From: Fibrobacterota bacterium
GTDB taxonomy: Bacteria > Fibrobacterota > Fibrobacteria > UBA11236
Direction: 5' to 3'
Assembly (NCBI GenBank): GCA_019509785.1
Contig: JAEKLQ010000031.1
Location: 1 to 64,000, forward strand
DNA length: 64,000 bases
Shown here: piece after piece, positions 18,366 to 27,229 of the stretch
Position numbering within the stretch: the first letter of the stretch is position 1
How the letters are laid out: each line of letters begins with the position of its first letter
The notes under the pieces: generated by a model
The model's input: the letters and a program-made list of their open reading frames with translations, nothing else
What the model was told of the DNA's origin: nothing
Databases searched by the model: none
Translations under genes and position numbers: made by a program

Positions 18366-19159
18366 GCTTGAGCCTTGCCCCAGTCGGGTTTCCGTTTTTC
18401 GAGGAAGGCCCTCAGCCCTTCCTGCGCCTGCGGCGTCACGCGGAGATCGGCCAAGGTCTTCACCGCCAAGGGTCCTTGCGCTTCGGGAGGCAAGCGGCCC
18501 AATTCGCGTAGGAATTCCTTGGCTACGGCGATCGCGTTGGGCGAGGCCGATAGCAGGCTTTCCGTGATACGGGCAAGGGCTTTTTCCAATGCGACCGCGT
18601 CCGAAGCCACCTCGTGGATAAGGCCGATGGCGAGGGCGCGATCGGCATCGAAGCGTTCGGAAGAGAGGAAAAGCGCGCGCGCGTGGCTGGGGCCGATCTT
18701 GCGCAACACGAAGGGCCCGATGCATGCCGGTACCAGGCCGACGCGGACTTCGGAGAGGGAGAATTGCGTTCCGCGTAAGGCGAGCGCGTAATCGCATACG
18801 CTGACCAGGCCCACGCCCCCGCCCAAGGCATGTCCCTCCACCACGGCGATGACGGGCAAGGGGCAGCGATCCAGGGCTTCGAACAGGGCGTAGAGATTTT
18901 CGGCATCGGCCAGATTCTCTTCCGGGCTGAATGCCAGGCTGGCTTTCATCCAATTGAGATCGCCCCCGCTGCAGAAAGTCCCCCCTTCGCCGCGCAAGGT
19001 TATCAGCCGCAAGGAAGGGTCCATCGCCGCGGCTTGTACGGCCTGGCTCAGTTCCCGGATAAGGTCGGGATTGAAGGCGTTCCTGACCTGGGGACGGAAC
19101 AGGCGCAGGTCGAGGACCGGGCCTTGCTTATCCGCCTTGATGGTCTGAAACTGCGTCAT
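18362..19159 (-). CDS. enoyl-CoA hydratase / methylglutaconyl-CoA hydratase family
   Basis: This 265-aa crotonase-fold protein has the oxyanion-hole segments GTFCSGGDLNWM and GHALGGGVGLV, followed by SEVRVGLVP. The position directly after the carboxyltransferase gene (3 nt gap) suggests methylglutaconyl-CoA hydratase (LiuC/AtuE-like), but it could equally hydrate crotonyl-CoA made from butyryl-CoA. Its stop is coupled to icmF by an ATGA overlap. Confidence 0.85.
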   Translation of the reverse strand: MTQFQTIKADKQGPVLDLRLFRPQVRNAFNPDLIRELSQAVQAAAMDPSLRLITLRGEGGTFCSGGDLNWMKASLAFSPEENLADAENLYALFEALDRCPLPVIAVVEGHALGGGVGLVSVCDYALALRGTQFSLSEVRVGLVPACIGPFVLRKIGPSHARALFLSSERFDADRALAIGLIHEVASDAVALEKALARITESLLSASPNAIAVAKEFLRELGRLPPEAQGPLAVKTLADLRVTPQAQEGLRAFLEKRKPDWGKAQA

Positions 19160-19162
19160 ACG

Positions 19163-20782
19163 CTACATCCGGAATAAGCCGAACCCATGCCCATTGCTCC
19201 AACTCCCGTGCCGCACCGCCTCCAGGCATTGGCCCAGCACTTTGCGCGTTTCCAACGGGCTTACGATGCCGTCGTCCCACAGGCGCGCCGTGGCATGATA
19301 GGGAGATCCCTCCCGCTCGTAGGCTTCCACGATAGGCCGTTCCAGATCCTCGATTTCCTGGGCGGAAAGCTTGCGGCCTTGGGACTTCAATTGCTCGATC
19401 TTAACCTGGGAAAGCACCTTGGAGGCCTGATGGCCGCCCATGACGGAGATGCGCGCGTTGGGCCAGGAAAACAGGAAACGAGGGTCGTAGGCCCTTCCGG
19501 CCATCGCGTAATTTCCCGCCCCGTAAGATCCCCCCAGGATCAGGCTGATGATGGGGACCTTGGTGGTGGCCACCGCCGTGACCATCTTGGCGCCATGCTT
19601 GGCGATGCCGCCTTCTTCGAAATGCCGTCCAACCATGAATCCTGGTATATTTTGCAGGAATACCAGGGGAGTGGACCTTTTCTCGCACAACTGGATGAAA
19701 TGGACCGCCTTCAACGCGCCTTCGCTGAAAAGGATGCCGTTATTGCCGATGATGCCCACCGGATAGCCTGAAATGGAGGCGAAGCCGGCGATTATCGTCT
19801 TGCCGTACAACGGCTTGAACTCTTGGAACGATCCGTCGTCGGCAATTCGATTGATTACCTGATGCACGTCGAATGCAGTGCGCAGATCTTTCGGGACAAG
19901 CCCAAGGAAATCTTCCGCGCTCGCCGGGGGTTCCTTCCAATCGGCTGCGCGGGGAAAGAGCGGTTCTGGCCGCCAAGTCCGCGCGATGCCCGCCAAGATG
20001 TCCCGGGTAATGCGTAACGCGTCCCGATCATCTTCAGCGAGATAATCGGCCACGCCGGATTTGCGCGTATGCATCTCCCCTCCCCCGAGATCCTCTGCGC
20101 TCACCTCTTCTCCCGTCGATGCCTTCACCAAAGGCGGTCCGGCCAGGAAGATGGTTCCTTGGTTACGGACGATGACGGTCTCGTCGCTCATGGCGGGGAT
20201 GTACGCCCCGCCGGCCGTGCAACTGCCCATCACCACCGCGATCTGGGGGATGCCCTGCGCGCTCATGCGGGCTTGATTGTAGAAGATGCGGCCGAAATGG
20301 AAACGGTCGGGATAAACCTCGGATTGCAGCGGCAAGTAGGCGCCGCCGCTATCCACCAGATAGATGCAAGGCAAACGGTTTTGCTCGGCGATTTCCTGGG
20401 CGCGCACGTGCTTCTTCACCGTCATGGGGAAATAGCTTCCCCCTTTCACCGTCGCATCGTTGGCGACGATCATGCAAGGGATGCCCGCCACCTTCCCGAT
20501 GCCAGTTACGATCCCGGCCGACGGGCATGCGTCATCGTACATGCCGAAAGCGGCCAACGGGGAGAGCTCGAGGAAATCCGATTCCGGATCGAGCAATAGC
20601 GAAACGCGATCGCGGGCCAGCAGCTTGCCGCGGCCAACGTGCTTTTCCACCGCCTCTTGACCACCGCCGCCCTTGGCGAAGCGCAGGCGCTCGCGCAATT
20701 CGTCGAGCAGCGCCGCGTTATGGACGACGTTCTCGCGCCATTTCTCGTCCATGGCCGCATCCTGCTCCCCGCGCCGGATCAT
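19163..20782 (-). CDS. methylcrotonyl/geranyl-CoA carboxylase carboxyltransferase (beta) subunit
   Basis: The 539-aa length and the conserved stretches [33 protein letters not shown] and [19 protein letters not shown] place it in the MCC/GCC beta branch and not with propionyl-CoA carboxylase. It transfers CO2 from carboxybiotin to a 3-methyl-enoyl-CoA. The matching biotin carboxylase and carrier (alpha) subunit is not in this window, so it must be encoded elsewhere or shared. The AtuA genes upstream favour a methylbranched or terpenoid acyl substrate. The start ATG overlaps the upstream TGA. Confidence 0.87.
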   Translation of the reverse strand: MIRRGEQDAAMDEKWRENVVHNAALLDELRERLRFAKGGGGQEAVEKHVGRGKLLARDRVSLLLDPESDFLELSPLAAFGMYDDACPSAGIVTGIGKVAGIPCMIVANDATVKGGSYFPMTVKKHVRAQEIAEQNRLPCIYLVDSGGAYLPLQSEVYPDRFHFGRIFYNQARMSAQGIPQIAVVMGSCTAGGAYIPAMSDETVIVRNQGTIFLAGPPLVKASTGEEVSAEDLGGGEMHTRKSGVADYLAEDDRDALRITRDILAGIARTWRPEPLFPRAADWKEPPASAEDFLGLVPKDLRTAFDVHQVINRIADDGSFQEFKPLYGKTIIAGFASISGYPVGIIGNNGILFSEGALKAVHFIQLCEKRSTPLVFLQNIPGFMVGRHFEEGGIAKHGAKMVTAVATTKVPIISLILGGSYGAGNYAMAGRAYDPRFLFSWPNARISVMGGHQASKVLSQVKIEQLKSQGRKLSAQEIEDLERPIVEAYEREGSPYHATARLWDDGIVSPLETRKVLGQCLEAVRHGSWSNGHGFGLFRM

Positions 20783-21135
20783 GCTTCGCTTCCTTCCGCG
20801 GTCGGACGCATGTCCATGAGATCGGGCGGATCCGAAAGCGGCATTTCCAGCAATGCGGTCGCCAACACCTTCCCTTGCGTATCCGTGCGAAGGGAATCCG
20901 ACGCGCCTCCGCCCAGCACGTTCCGCAATACGAAATTGAAGCCGGGTAGCCGCGGCAGTTCGAATCGATCCACTCGCGCGGGCCTTAAGGCATGGAACCA
21001 GTCCCGCACCCTTTCGGCGGTGAGCTCGCGCGCCAAATACGCATGGCCCGCCGGCGTAAAGGCGATGATACCGATATTGGCATGATCGCCCTTATCGCCG
21101 CTGCGGCCATGGGCGATATCCTTCAGGTGGATCAT
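20779..21135 (-). CDS. AtuA C-terminal domain as a separate small protein
   Basis: This 118-aa protein ([20 protein letters not shown] near its start) matches the C-terminal domain that in many AtuA proteins is fused to the large DUF1446 domain. Here it is a separate chain immediately downstream of the large domain, with ATGA overlaps on both sides (21132-21135 and 20779-20782), so the three products are probably made together. AtuA is needed for acyclic terpene degradation in Pseudomonas, but its reaction is not known. The start ATG 21135 was chosen from the overlap; the longer frame is a shadow. Confidence 0.82.
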   Translation of the reverse strand: MIHLKDIAHGRSGDKGDHANIGIIAFTPAGHAYLARELTAERVRDWFHALRPARVDRFELPRLPGFNFVLRNVLGGGASDSLRTDTQGKVLATALLEMPLSDPPDLMDMRPTAEGSEA

Positions 21136-22580
21136 GCGGCCTCCTGCTTCGCGGCGAGTTCGGTCGCCGAGCGCGTTTGGACGCGGGCCGGGACGCGCGT
21201 CCGGGATACGGTCGAAGGCCAATAGGAAAGCACGGGGCGAGGCTTGGGCCGGGACCCGGCGTATCCGGTGACTCCGGGCGGGCCCGAGGTGATGATGGGC
21301 GAGAACTCGCGGCAAAACCTCTCGATGGCTTCCTTACGGGAATCCCAGGCCGACACCCGCAGGACCACTTCCCTTGGCGGGATCCCTCCGGCGCTGCCGG
21401 TGGCGCGGGCCGGCGCGGCCAGCTTACCGAAAGGCCCCTCAGGCGAAAAACCACCCGGTAAAGCCGCCTCGGTACCGAGCAATTCGATTTCCGTACGCGC
21501 GAGCGTGAATCCCGCCAATCCCACCCGATCGATGATCATCTCACCGCACGACCGCGCTTTCTCCGGGGCATCGGCGCCGCAGACCACCAAATCTCCCTTG
21601 GCGGCGAAGCCATTGGCATGGGCGCAGGAGACTTTCAGGGTGGAGGGGGGCGGAAGGCCTTTGGCTCCCTTAACCTTCACCCGGTCGCGTCCCAAGTCGT
21701 CCACCTCGACTCCGGTCAGGTCGAGGGTCACGTCGGGAGTGAGGTAGGCCGAAGGATCGCCGATCTCGTAGAGTAACTGCTCGGTTACGGTCTCCCTGTC
21801 GACCAGGCCTCCGGATCCCTGCGGCTTGGTGATGATGCAGTCGCCCGTACGCGACAGGACCGCGATGGGATAGCCGATGCGCGCATAATCGGGGACGTCG
21901 CGCCACCGGGTGCGCAGGCCGCCGGTGACTTGGGCCCCGCATTCGATCAGATGGCCCGCCAAGCTGGCGGCGGCCAACATGTCCCAATCCTCCCAGTCCC
22001 AGCCGAAAACGTGCATGGCCGGGCCCACGGTCAAGGAGGCGTCCGCCACGCGCCCGGTGATGACGATGCGGGCCCCTCCATCGAGCGCTTCGCAAATGGG
22101 ACGGGCTCCCAAATAGGCATTGGCGCTGACGAAAGCGGTAGGCGGCTCGCGTCCCGGCGCGTCGAAATGGTGGAAGCGCTCTCCGGCGGCTTTCAGTTCG
22201 CTCAGGCGCGGCAAAAGATCATCTCCGGTGATCCAAGCGATGCGCGTCTCCCCCATCCCCGCTTCGGCGAGATGACGCGCGGCGACCCGCGCGCAGGCTT
22301 CCGGATTGAGTCCGCCGGCATTGGTCACGATCCTTAAAGCCGGCTGGGCCTTAAGGCTCGGGATCAGCCGTTTCAAGGTCTCGGGGAAATCGGGAATGTA
22401 ACCCGCATCCGGGTCTCGACGGCGTTGATGCGCCAGCATGGAGAGGGTGAGTTCGGCCAGGTATTCGAGGGTCAGGAAATCCAACTCCCCCGTCTCGGCC
22501 AGGCGGATAGGCGCGTCCAGGTTGTCTCCCCAGAAGCCCGCGCCATTACCGATGCGTACGCTATCAGGCCCCCGCGCCAT
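21132..22580 (-). CDS. AtuA-like protein (DUF1446, acyclic terpene utilisation)
   Basis: The 482-aa protein opens with VRIGNGAGFWGDN and contains GDDLLPRL, ITGRVADASLTVGP and ECGAQVTGG, characteristic of the AtuA/DUF1446 family. The family is associated with carboxyl-transferase operons for citronellol/geraniol or branched acyl-CoA breakdown, but its biochemical role is unknown. The usual C-terminal domain is split off as the next gene. It lies 15 nt after the acyl-CoA dehydrogenase gene. Confidence 0.85.
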   Translation of the reverse strand: MARGPDSVRIGNGAGFWGDNLDAPIRLAETGELDFLTLEYLAELTLSMLAHQRRRDPDAGYIPDFPETLKRLIPSLKAQPALRIVTNAGGLNPEACARVAARHLAEAGMGETRIAWITGDDLLPRLSELKAAGERFHHFDAPGREPPTAFVSANAYLGARPICEALDGGARIVITGRVADASLTVGPAMHVFGWDWEDWDMLAAASLAGHLIECGAQVTGGLRTRWRDVPDYARIGYPIAVLSRTGDCIITKPQGSGGLVDRETVTEQLLYEIGDPSAYLTPDVTLDLTGVEVDDLGRDRVKVKGAKGLPPPSTLKVSCAHANGFAAKGDLVVCGADAPEKARSCGEMIIDRVGLAGFTLARTEIELLGTEAALPGGFSPEGPFGKLAAPARATGSAGGIPPREVVLRVSAWDSRKEAIERFCREFSPIITSGPPGVTGYAGSRPKPRPVLSYWPSTVSRTRVPARVQTRSATELAAKQEAA

Positions 22581-22595
22581 GGGACCGCCCTCCGT

Positions 22596-24575
22596 TCATG
22601 CCGCCCGCGTCCCGGGAAACTGCTTGATGAATTCCTTCTTGACCGCGCGCCCTTGGCCCATGGCGTTGGGCGAACGCTCGGGCAGTACGAAGCGCGCGTG
22701 CGGCAGGGTATCCGAATAAGCCAAGGCGGCCTTGGCGGCCAATTCCATGGTTTCGTCCGGATTGCGGAAAAGCGATTCCACGCAATGGTGGTATTCATGC
22801 GCGGCCATATCCAGGAAATGCAGGCCCGCCGCGCGATCGCGTTCCCAGGCCGCGCCCGTCGCGCCCGCCTTCAGTTGCTTGTCCAGCTTGGAAAGCACGC
22901 AGGCCGAAGCGTGCAGCCACATGGCCATGTCCGCCAAGCGCGCGTGGATGGCGCCGCGCGTCACGATCTTCTCCTGCACCTGGTAACTGATTTTCTTGAA
23001 CTGGTAGGCATGATCCTGGACCAGCTTTTCGAAGCGGCTGGCCCACGGCGCGAGATCGGAATGCATGCCGACCAGGCGCGGCGCGTCCTTGCGGATGCCG
23101 AGGAAAACCTCGCCCGCGATGCCCAAGGCCCGCTTCAGTATCGGGAGGTTCATGGCGTGGCGGACGATGCGGACCACGTTGCCGGGCAGGCTTTCCTGGC
23201 TATTCCACGTCAGCGCCGCCTGGATGCCCAGCATGGATTCGGCCAATTGCTTGCCGCCGTAGCTGAAAACGAAGGACTGCATCACCTCGTTGGCGCCTTC
23301 CACGATCAGGTAGATGCGCGCGTCCCGGAAGGCGCGCTCCACCTCGTTCTCCGTCATGTAGCCTTCGCCGCCCATGATTTGCACCGCGTCGTTGATGGCG
23401 CGCCAACCCATCTCCGAGGCGAAGATCTTGCAAGCCGCCGTCTCGACCATGATGTCCGAATCGTGCCGATCGAGGATGCCGGTGGTGAAATAAAGCACCG
23501 AGTCGATTGCGTAGCAATAGGCCGCCATGCGCGCGATTTTCTGCTGCACCAATTCGAAATCGGCCAAGGGACGCTTGAACTGGTATCGGGTCTGCGACCA
23601 TTTCACGGCCTGATCCATGCAGGTGCGCGCGGAACCCAACATGCCCGCCGACAAGGTACAGCGCCCGTAGTTGAGGCAGGTGAGGGCCACTTGCAGTCCC
23701 TTGCCTTCCTTATGGAGCATGTTGGCCTTGGGGATGCGGGCGTTGGTGAAGCGGATGCGCGCCTGCCAGGTCCCGCGGATGCCGCATTTACTGCGGTTCT
23801 TCTCGATCACCTCCACGCCCGGCATGTCCGGCGTGCAGATGAGGGCGGTAACGGCGTCATGCGCCTTGCCGGTCTTGGCATCGGTGAACGACTGCTTGGC
23901 CATTACCGTGAACATGCCCGATAGCGCTCCCGAGGTGGACCATTTCTTCTCGCCATTGAGGATATAGTATTGGCCATCCTCGCTTAACTTACAACGCGTC
24001 TCCTGTCCGCCCGCATCGCAGCCCACGTTGGGCTCGGACAGGGAGAAGGCGGAGAGCATATCGTTGGCCAGGCGCGGTAGCCACTTCTTCTTCTGATCTT
24101 CGTTCCCGAACACCACCAGGGCCTTGCAGCCGATGGACTGGTGCGCGGAAACCACCACCGCCGTCGAAGCGCAATACGATCCGATCATTTCCAAGGCCCG
24201 ATTGTAGCTGGTCACCCCCAAGCCTTGCCCGCCGTATTCCTTGGGGATGTTCATCCCCATCACGCCCAGGGAGAAAAGCTTCTTGATGCACCAATCGGGG
24301 ATGGCCTCTTCCTGATCGATCTGGATGCGGGGATGTTCGTTCTCGAGGTAATCCTTCAGCTTGGCCAGGATGGCATCGCAGCGATCCCTCTCTTCCGCGG
24401 AGACTTCCGGATACGGGAAAGCCAACTCTTGGCGGATGTTCCCCCAGAACAGGTTCTTGATGAATCCCATCTCCCCGGGCTCGGGGCCGAGCATGGCCTC
24501 GGCTTCCTCGATCATCTTGCGATCGCGTTCGGATATGCCTTTGATGTCCTTCAGGTCGCCCGTTTTCTGTATCAT
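22596..24575 (-). CDS. acyl-CoA dehydrogenase, long (VLCAD/ACAD9-like) form
   Basis: The 659-aa chain has an approx. 90-residue N-terminal extension, the acyl-CoA dehydrogenase core (FSLSEPNVGCDAGG, TRYQFKRPLADF, QIMGGEGYM, RIYLIVEGANEV) and a helical C-terminal domain of about 180 residues. This makes it longer than the usual 380-aa short-chain enzymes and similar in layout to VLCAD/ACAD9. It would oxidise an acyl-CoA with FAD and pass electrons to ETF. In this operon the expected substrates are butyryl-CoA from the mutase or isovaleryl-CoA. No ETF genes are seen nearby. Confidence 0.88.
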   Translation of the reverse strand: MIQKTGDLKDIKGISERDRKMIEEAEAMLGPEPGEMGFIKNLFWGNIRQELAFPYPEVSAEERDRCDAILAKLKDYLENEHPRIQIDQEEAIPDWCIKKLFSLGVMGMNIPKEYGGQGLGVTSYNRALEMIGSYCASTAVVVSAHQSIGCKALVVFGNEDQKKKWLPRLANDMLSAFSLSEPNVGCDAGGQETRCKLSEDGQYYILNGEKKWSTSGALSGMFTVMAKQSFTDAKTGKAHDAVTALICTPDMPGVEVIEKNRSKCGIRGTWQARIRFTNARIPKANMLHKEGKGLQVALTCLNYGRCTLSAGMLGSARTCMDQAVKWSQTRYQFKRPLADFELVQQKIARMAAYCYAIDSVLYFTTGILDRHDSDIMVETAACKIFASEMGWRAINDAVQIMGGEGYMTENEVERAFRDARIYLIVEGANEVMQSFVFSYGGKQLAESMLGIQAALTWNSQESLPGNVVRIVRHAMNLPILKRALGIAGEVFLGIRKDAPRLVGMHSDLAPWASRFEKLVQDHAYQFKKISYQVQEKIVTRGAIHARLADMAMWLHASACVLSKLDKQLKAGATGAAWERDRAAGLHFLDMAAHEYHHCVESLFRNPDETMELAAKAALAYSDTLPHARFVLPERSPNAMGQGRAVKKEFIKQFPGTRAA

Positions 24576-24578
24576 CTG

Positions 24579-25823
24579 TCACTCCGCTTTCCGCACCACC
24601 AATGCCGTGACGGTCATATCGTTCCCGCCCATGCTTACCATCATACCATGTTCCTTGCCAGCGCGGCCCACCTTGGCGGGATTGGGGGCCTTGCCCGTGA
24701 ACTGCTCAAGGAGGTCCACCATCTGGCGCACCCCCGTCGCCCCCACCGGATGTCCGAATCCGCATAAACCGCCGGATAGATTCACGGGGAGGGGTCCCTC
24801 CGGCGCTACCCCGCCTTCCGCGACGAATCCGGGCGCCTTTCCCGGTGCGGCGAAGCCGAGGCTTTCCAGGGCCAATAATCCCGTGATGGAAAAGCAATCA
24901 TGCAGCTCCAGCACGCCGATGTTTTCCTTCCCGATCCCGGCCATTCCCAAGGCTCCCTGCGCCGCCCTGGCGGTATTCTCCAACACGGTGGGATCGGCGG
25001 GACGCCCGGTGATATCGCCTTCGCTGCCATGGAAGCCCGCCAATTCGATGGCCTCCGCCTTCGCCAGTCCCAAACGCTTCAGGCCCTCTTCGCTGGCCAT
25101 CACCAGGGCCGAAGCCCCGTCCGAAACTTTCGAGCAATCGTAGAGGTTCAGGTGCGGCACGAATTTCCGCCCGTCCGGCGGGGTCATCCCCAGGGCCACG
25201 AGATCGGATGCCGCGTTATGATGCTCCTGGGCCTTGGGATTCTTCCGGGCGTTCAGGATGGCGCGCTCGAACCATTTGGCCATGCCTTTGCGGGCCTCCG
25301 CCTCCCCGTAACGTTGGTAATACGCCCCCGCCCGGTCCGAAAAGGTGCCGGGGAAGAAAAAGGCGTGCCCGCGCTTTCGCTCGCCGTTGAAATACCCCGC
25401 TCCCGCCAGGATATCCGCCACGTACACGGCCTTCACCAGGTTCTGCACTTCGAAACCCATTACGAAGACCGTATCGGCGGTGCCGGCCAGGATGGATCGC
25501 GCGGCGGCCGCCAAGGCCAACCCGCCCGATCCGCACGCCCCTTCAACCCGGACGCAGGGCTTGCCCTTCAGGCCGGGCACGGCCATGGGCAGAAAGCCGG
25601 GCAGGTTGCCCTGCTTCAGGAAGCGCCCGGCCATGAAATTGGCGATCACGCCTTCGTCGAAATCCGGATGGGGCACTTGGGCCAGCACGCCTTGGGCCGC
25701 GTCCTTGAGGTACGACTCGAAGGTGGGCATGGGTTGCTTGGGATGGAATTCCTTCCGTCCCGATCCGAAGCAGACGGTATTATGGCCCGCGGCGAGGAAA
25801 ACGCGTTTTCCCATGGGTCTCAT
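24579..25823 (-). CDS. thiolase (acetyl-CoA acetyltransferase, SCP2-like)
   Basis: This 414-aa thiolase has the acylated cysteine in VEGACGSGG (about residue 95), the histidine region LELHDCFS and the C-terminal GGLCGFGHPVGATG. The HDCF form and spacing fit the SCP2/archaeal-type thiolase branch more than FadA. It would cleave acetoacetyl-CoA or a 3-oxoacyl-CoA. It lies 5 nt after the 3-hydroxyacyl-CoA dehydrogenase gene and 3 nt before the acyl-CoA dehydrogenase gene. Confidence 0.88.
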   Translation of the reverse strand: MRPMGKRVFLAAGHNTVCFGSGRKEFHPKQPMPTFESYLKDAAQGVLAQVPHPDFDEGVIANFMAGRFLKQGNLPGFLPMAVPGLKGKPCVRVEGACGSGGLALAAAARSILAGTADTVFVMGFEVQNLVKAVYVADILAGAGYFNGERKRGHAFFFPGTFSDRAGAYYQRYGEAEARKGMAKWFERAILNARKNPKAQEHHNAASDLVALGMTPPDGRKFVPHLNLYDCSKVSDGASALVMASEEGLKRLGLAKAEAIELAGFHGSEGDITGRPADPTVLENTARAAQGALGMAGIGKENIGVLELHDCFSITGLLALESLGFAAPGKAPGFVAEGGVAPEGPLPVNLSGGLCGFGHPVGATGVRQMVDLLEQFTGKAPNPAKVGRAGKEHGMMVSMGGNDMTVTALVVRKAE

Positions 25824-25828
25824 GGCGG

Positions 25829-27229
25829 TTACCCCTGGCCCCAGTCGGCCGGCCCGTACAGGTGGAAGAAGCCCAACTTAAGCACCTGGCCCACGTCGTC
25901 GAGGGACGCCGCCACGCCGTCGCGGACCAAATCTTCGGCCACGATCCGGGAATGATCGAGGAATTCCCGCGCCAGACGGGCGCCGTTCCCGGGAGCCTTC
26001 TTCAGGACGCCGAAATAGGCGGAAAGCTTGGCGGCTTTACCGGGATCCTTGGATAGATGGGACCAGGAAATCCGGGCCGCGGGCGGACTAGCCGGGGAAG
26101 GCGGCTCACCCAACCAGGCATCGGCCTTTGCGAAGCGGCCGGGTTGGGTCAGGGAAACGTAGCGGTTTCCTTCCGAAGCCAGGGCGTCGGCCAGGACGCC
26201 GGCCGGCTTGTTGCGCTCGTAACGGAGAAGTCCGTCTTTCTGTTCGCCGCTGCCCCGTTGGCCGCCCTTGATGCCGGCAGCCAGAAGCGCGTCAAGGGTC
26301 GCATCCGCGAAGATGCTCCCCCCGTTTCCCTTCGCGGGCAGATGCTCCCGCATCACCTTGGCGATCATCTGGAACACGTCCAAGCCCACGTAGTCCATCA
26401 ATTGCACGATGCCCATCGGCCGGACCAGGAAATCCTGGGTGGTCCTGTTCAATAAGTACCAGGCCTCCGGCTCGCTCCACTCCTTCCGCAATTCGCGGTA
26501 TTTTTCCAAGGCGAAGAGCAACTCCCGGATGAAATGCCCGTTGCCGATGAAGCCCGCTACATCCTTGGACGCGACAATGGTCTTACCGAAGGCCTTGCCC
26601 AAATCCTTTCCCAAGGCGATCGCTTCGGGCCGCGTGCGCTTCCCGGGGATCAATTCGACCAGCTTCTGGATCGCGGGCGGATTGTAGAAGTGGAATCCCA
26701 GCAGACGCCCGTCCAAGCCGGCGCTTTCGTCCAGCTGGGAAATGGGGATGGAAGACGTATTGGTCAGGAAAATCGTTTCGGGGGAGCAGCGGGATTTCAG
26801 CCCCGCGTAAAGCTCGCGCTTCAGGGCCGCATCCTCGAAGACGGCTTCGAATACGATCCGCGCGGAGGCGGCCTCGGCGACTTCCGTCCCCCAGCGGGCC
26901 ATCGCCAGGGCGCCGTCCACGTATGCCTCGATAATCTCCCCGTTCTCGATCAATTCGGCGCGGTCCTTCGCCCAGGCCCGCAACTCGGAAATATTCTTTT
27001 CCGCGTTCTTGAGCAACTGCCCGCGCAGGTATTCCCGCAACCGCCCGAACGCTTTCCGATCGGCATCGATGAGGACGAGTTCGTATTCTCCCGAACCCGG
27101 GGACCCATGGGAAAGCGCATCCAGGTCGGCCATCGCCTTCAGGGCCACCCAGGCGATGCCGCTCCCCATCTTGCCGCCCGCGCCTATAACGGCGACGGAC
27201 TTCAGGCGTTCGCGCCAGTCCATGTTCAT
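25829..27229 (-). CDS. 3-hydroxyacyl-CoA dehydrogenase
   Basis: The 466-aa protein begins with an NAD-binding Rossmann motif (VAVIGAGGKMGSGIAW) and has the catalytic region FHFYNPP followed by VELIPG. A second dehydrogenase-type domain includes FIGNGHF and PMGIVQLMDYVGLDV. It oxidises 3-hydroxyacyl-CoA to 3-oxoacyl-CoA. There is no fused hydratase as in FadB. ATG 27229 overlaps the TGA of the oxidoreductase gene, so it is the second gene of the operon. The longer open frame is a shadow. Confidence 0.9.
   Translation of the reverse strand: MNMDWRERLKSVAVIGAGGKMGSGIAWVALKAMADLDALSHGSPGSGEYELVLIDADRKAFGRLREYLRGQLLKNAEKNISELRAWAKDRAELIENGEIIEAYVDGALAMARWGTEVAEAASARIVFEAVFEDAALKRELYAGLKSRCSPETIFLTNTSSIPISQLDESAGLDGRLLGFHFYNPPAIQKLVELIPGKRTRPEAIALGKDLGKAFGKTIVASKDVAGFIGNGHFIRELLFALEKYRELRKEWSEPEAWYLLNRTTQDFLVRPMGIVQLMDYVGLDVFQMIAKVMREHLPAKGNGGSIFADATLDALLAAGIKGGQRGSGEQKDGLLRYERNKPAGVLADALASEGNRYVSLTQPGRFAKADAWLGEPPSPASPPAARISWSHLSKDPGKAAKLSAYFGVLKKAPGNGARLAREFLDHSRIVAEDLVRDGVAASLDDVGQVLKLGFFHLYGPADWGQG

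Noticed and set aside
18366-18953. Additional 196 residues upstream of IcmF
   Set aside because: The stretch is arginine/proline-rich, lies out of frame over the enoyl-CoA hydratase gene, and the ATGA overlap gives a natural start at 18365.
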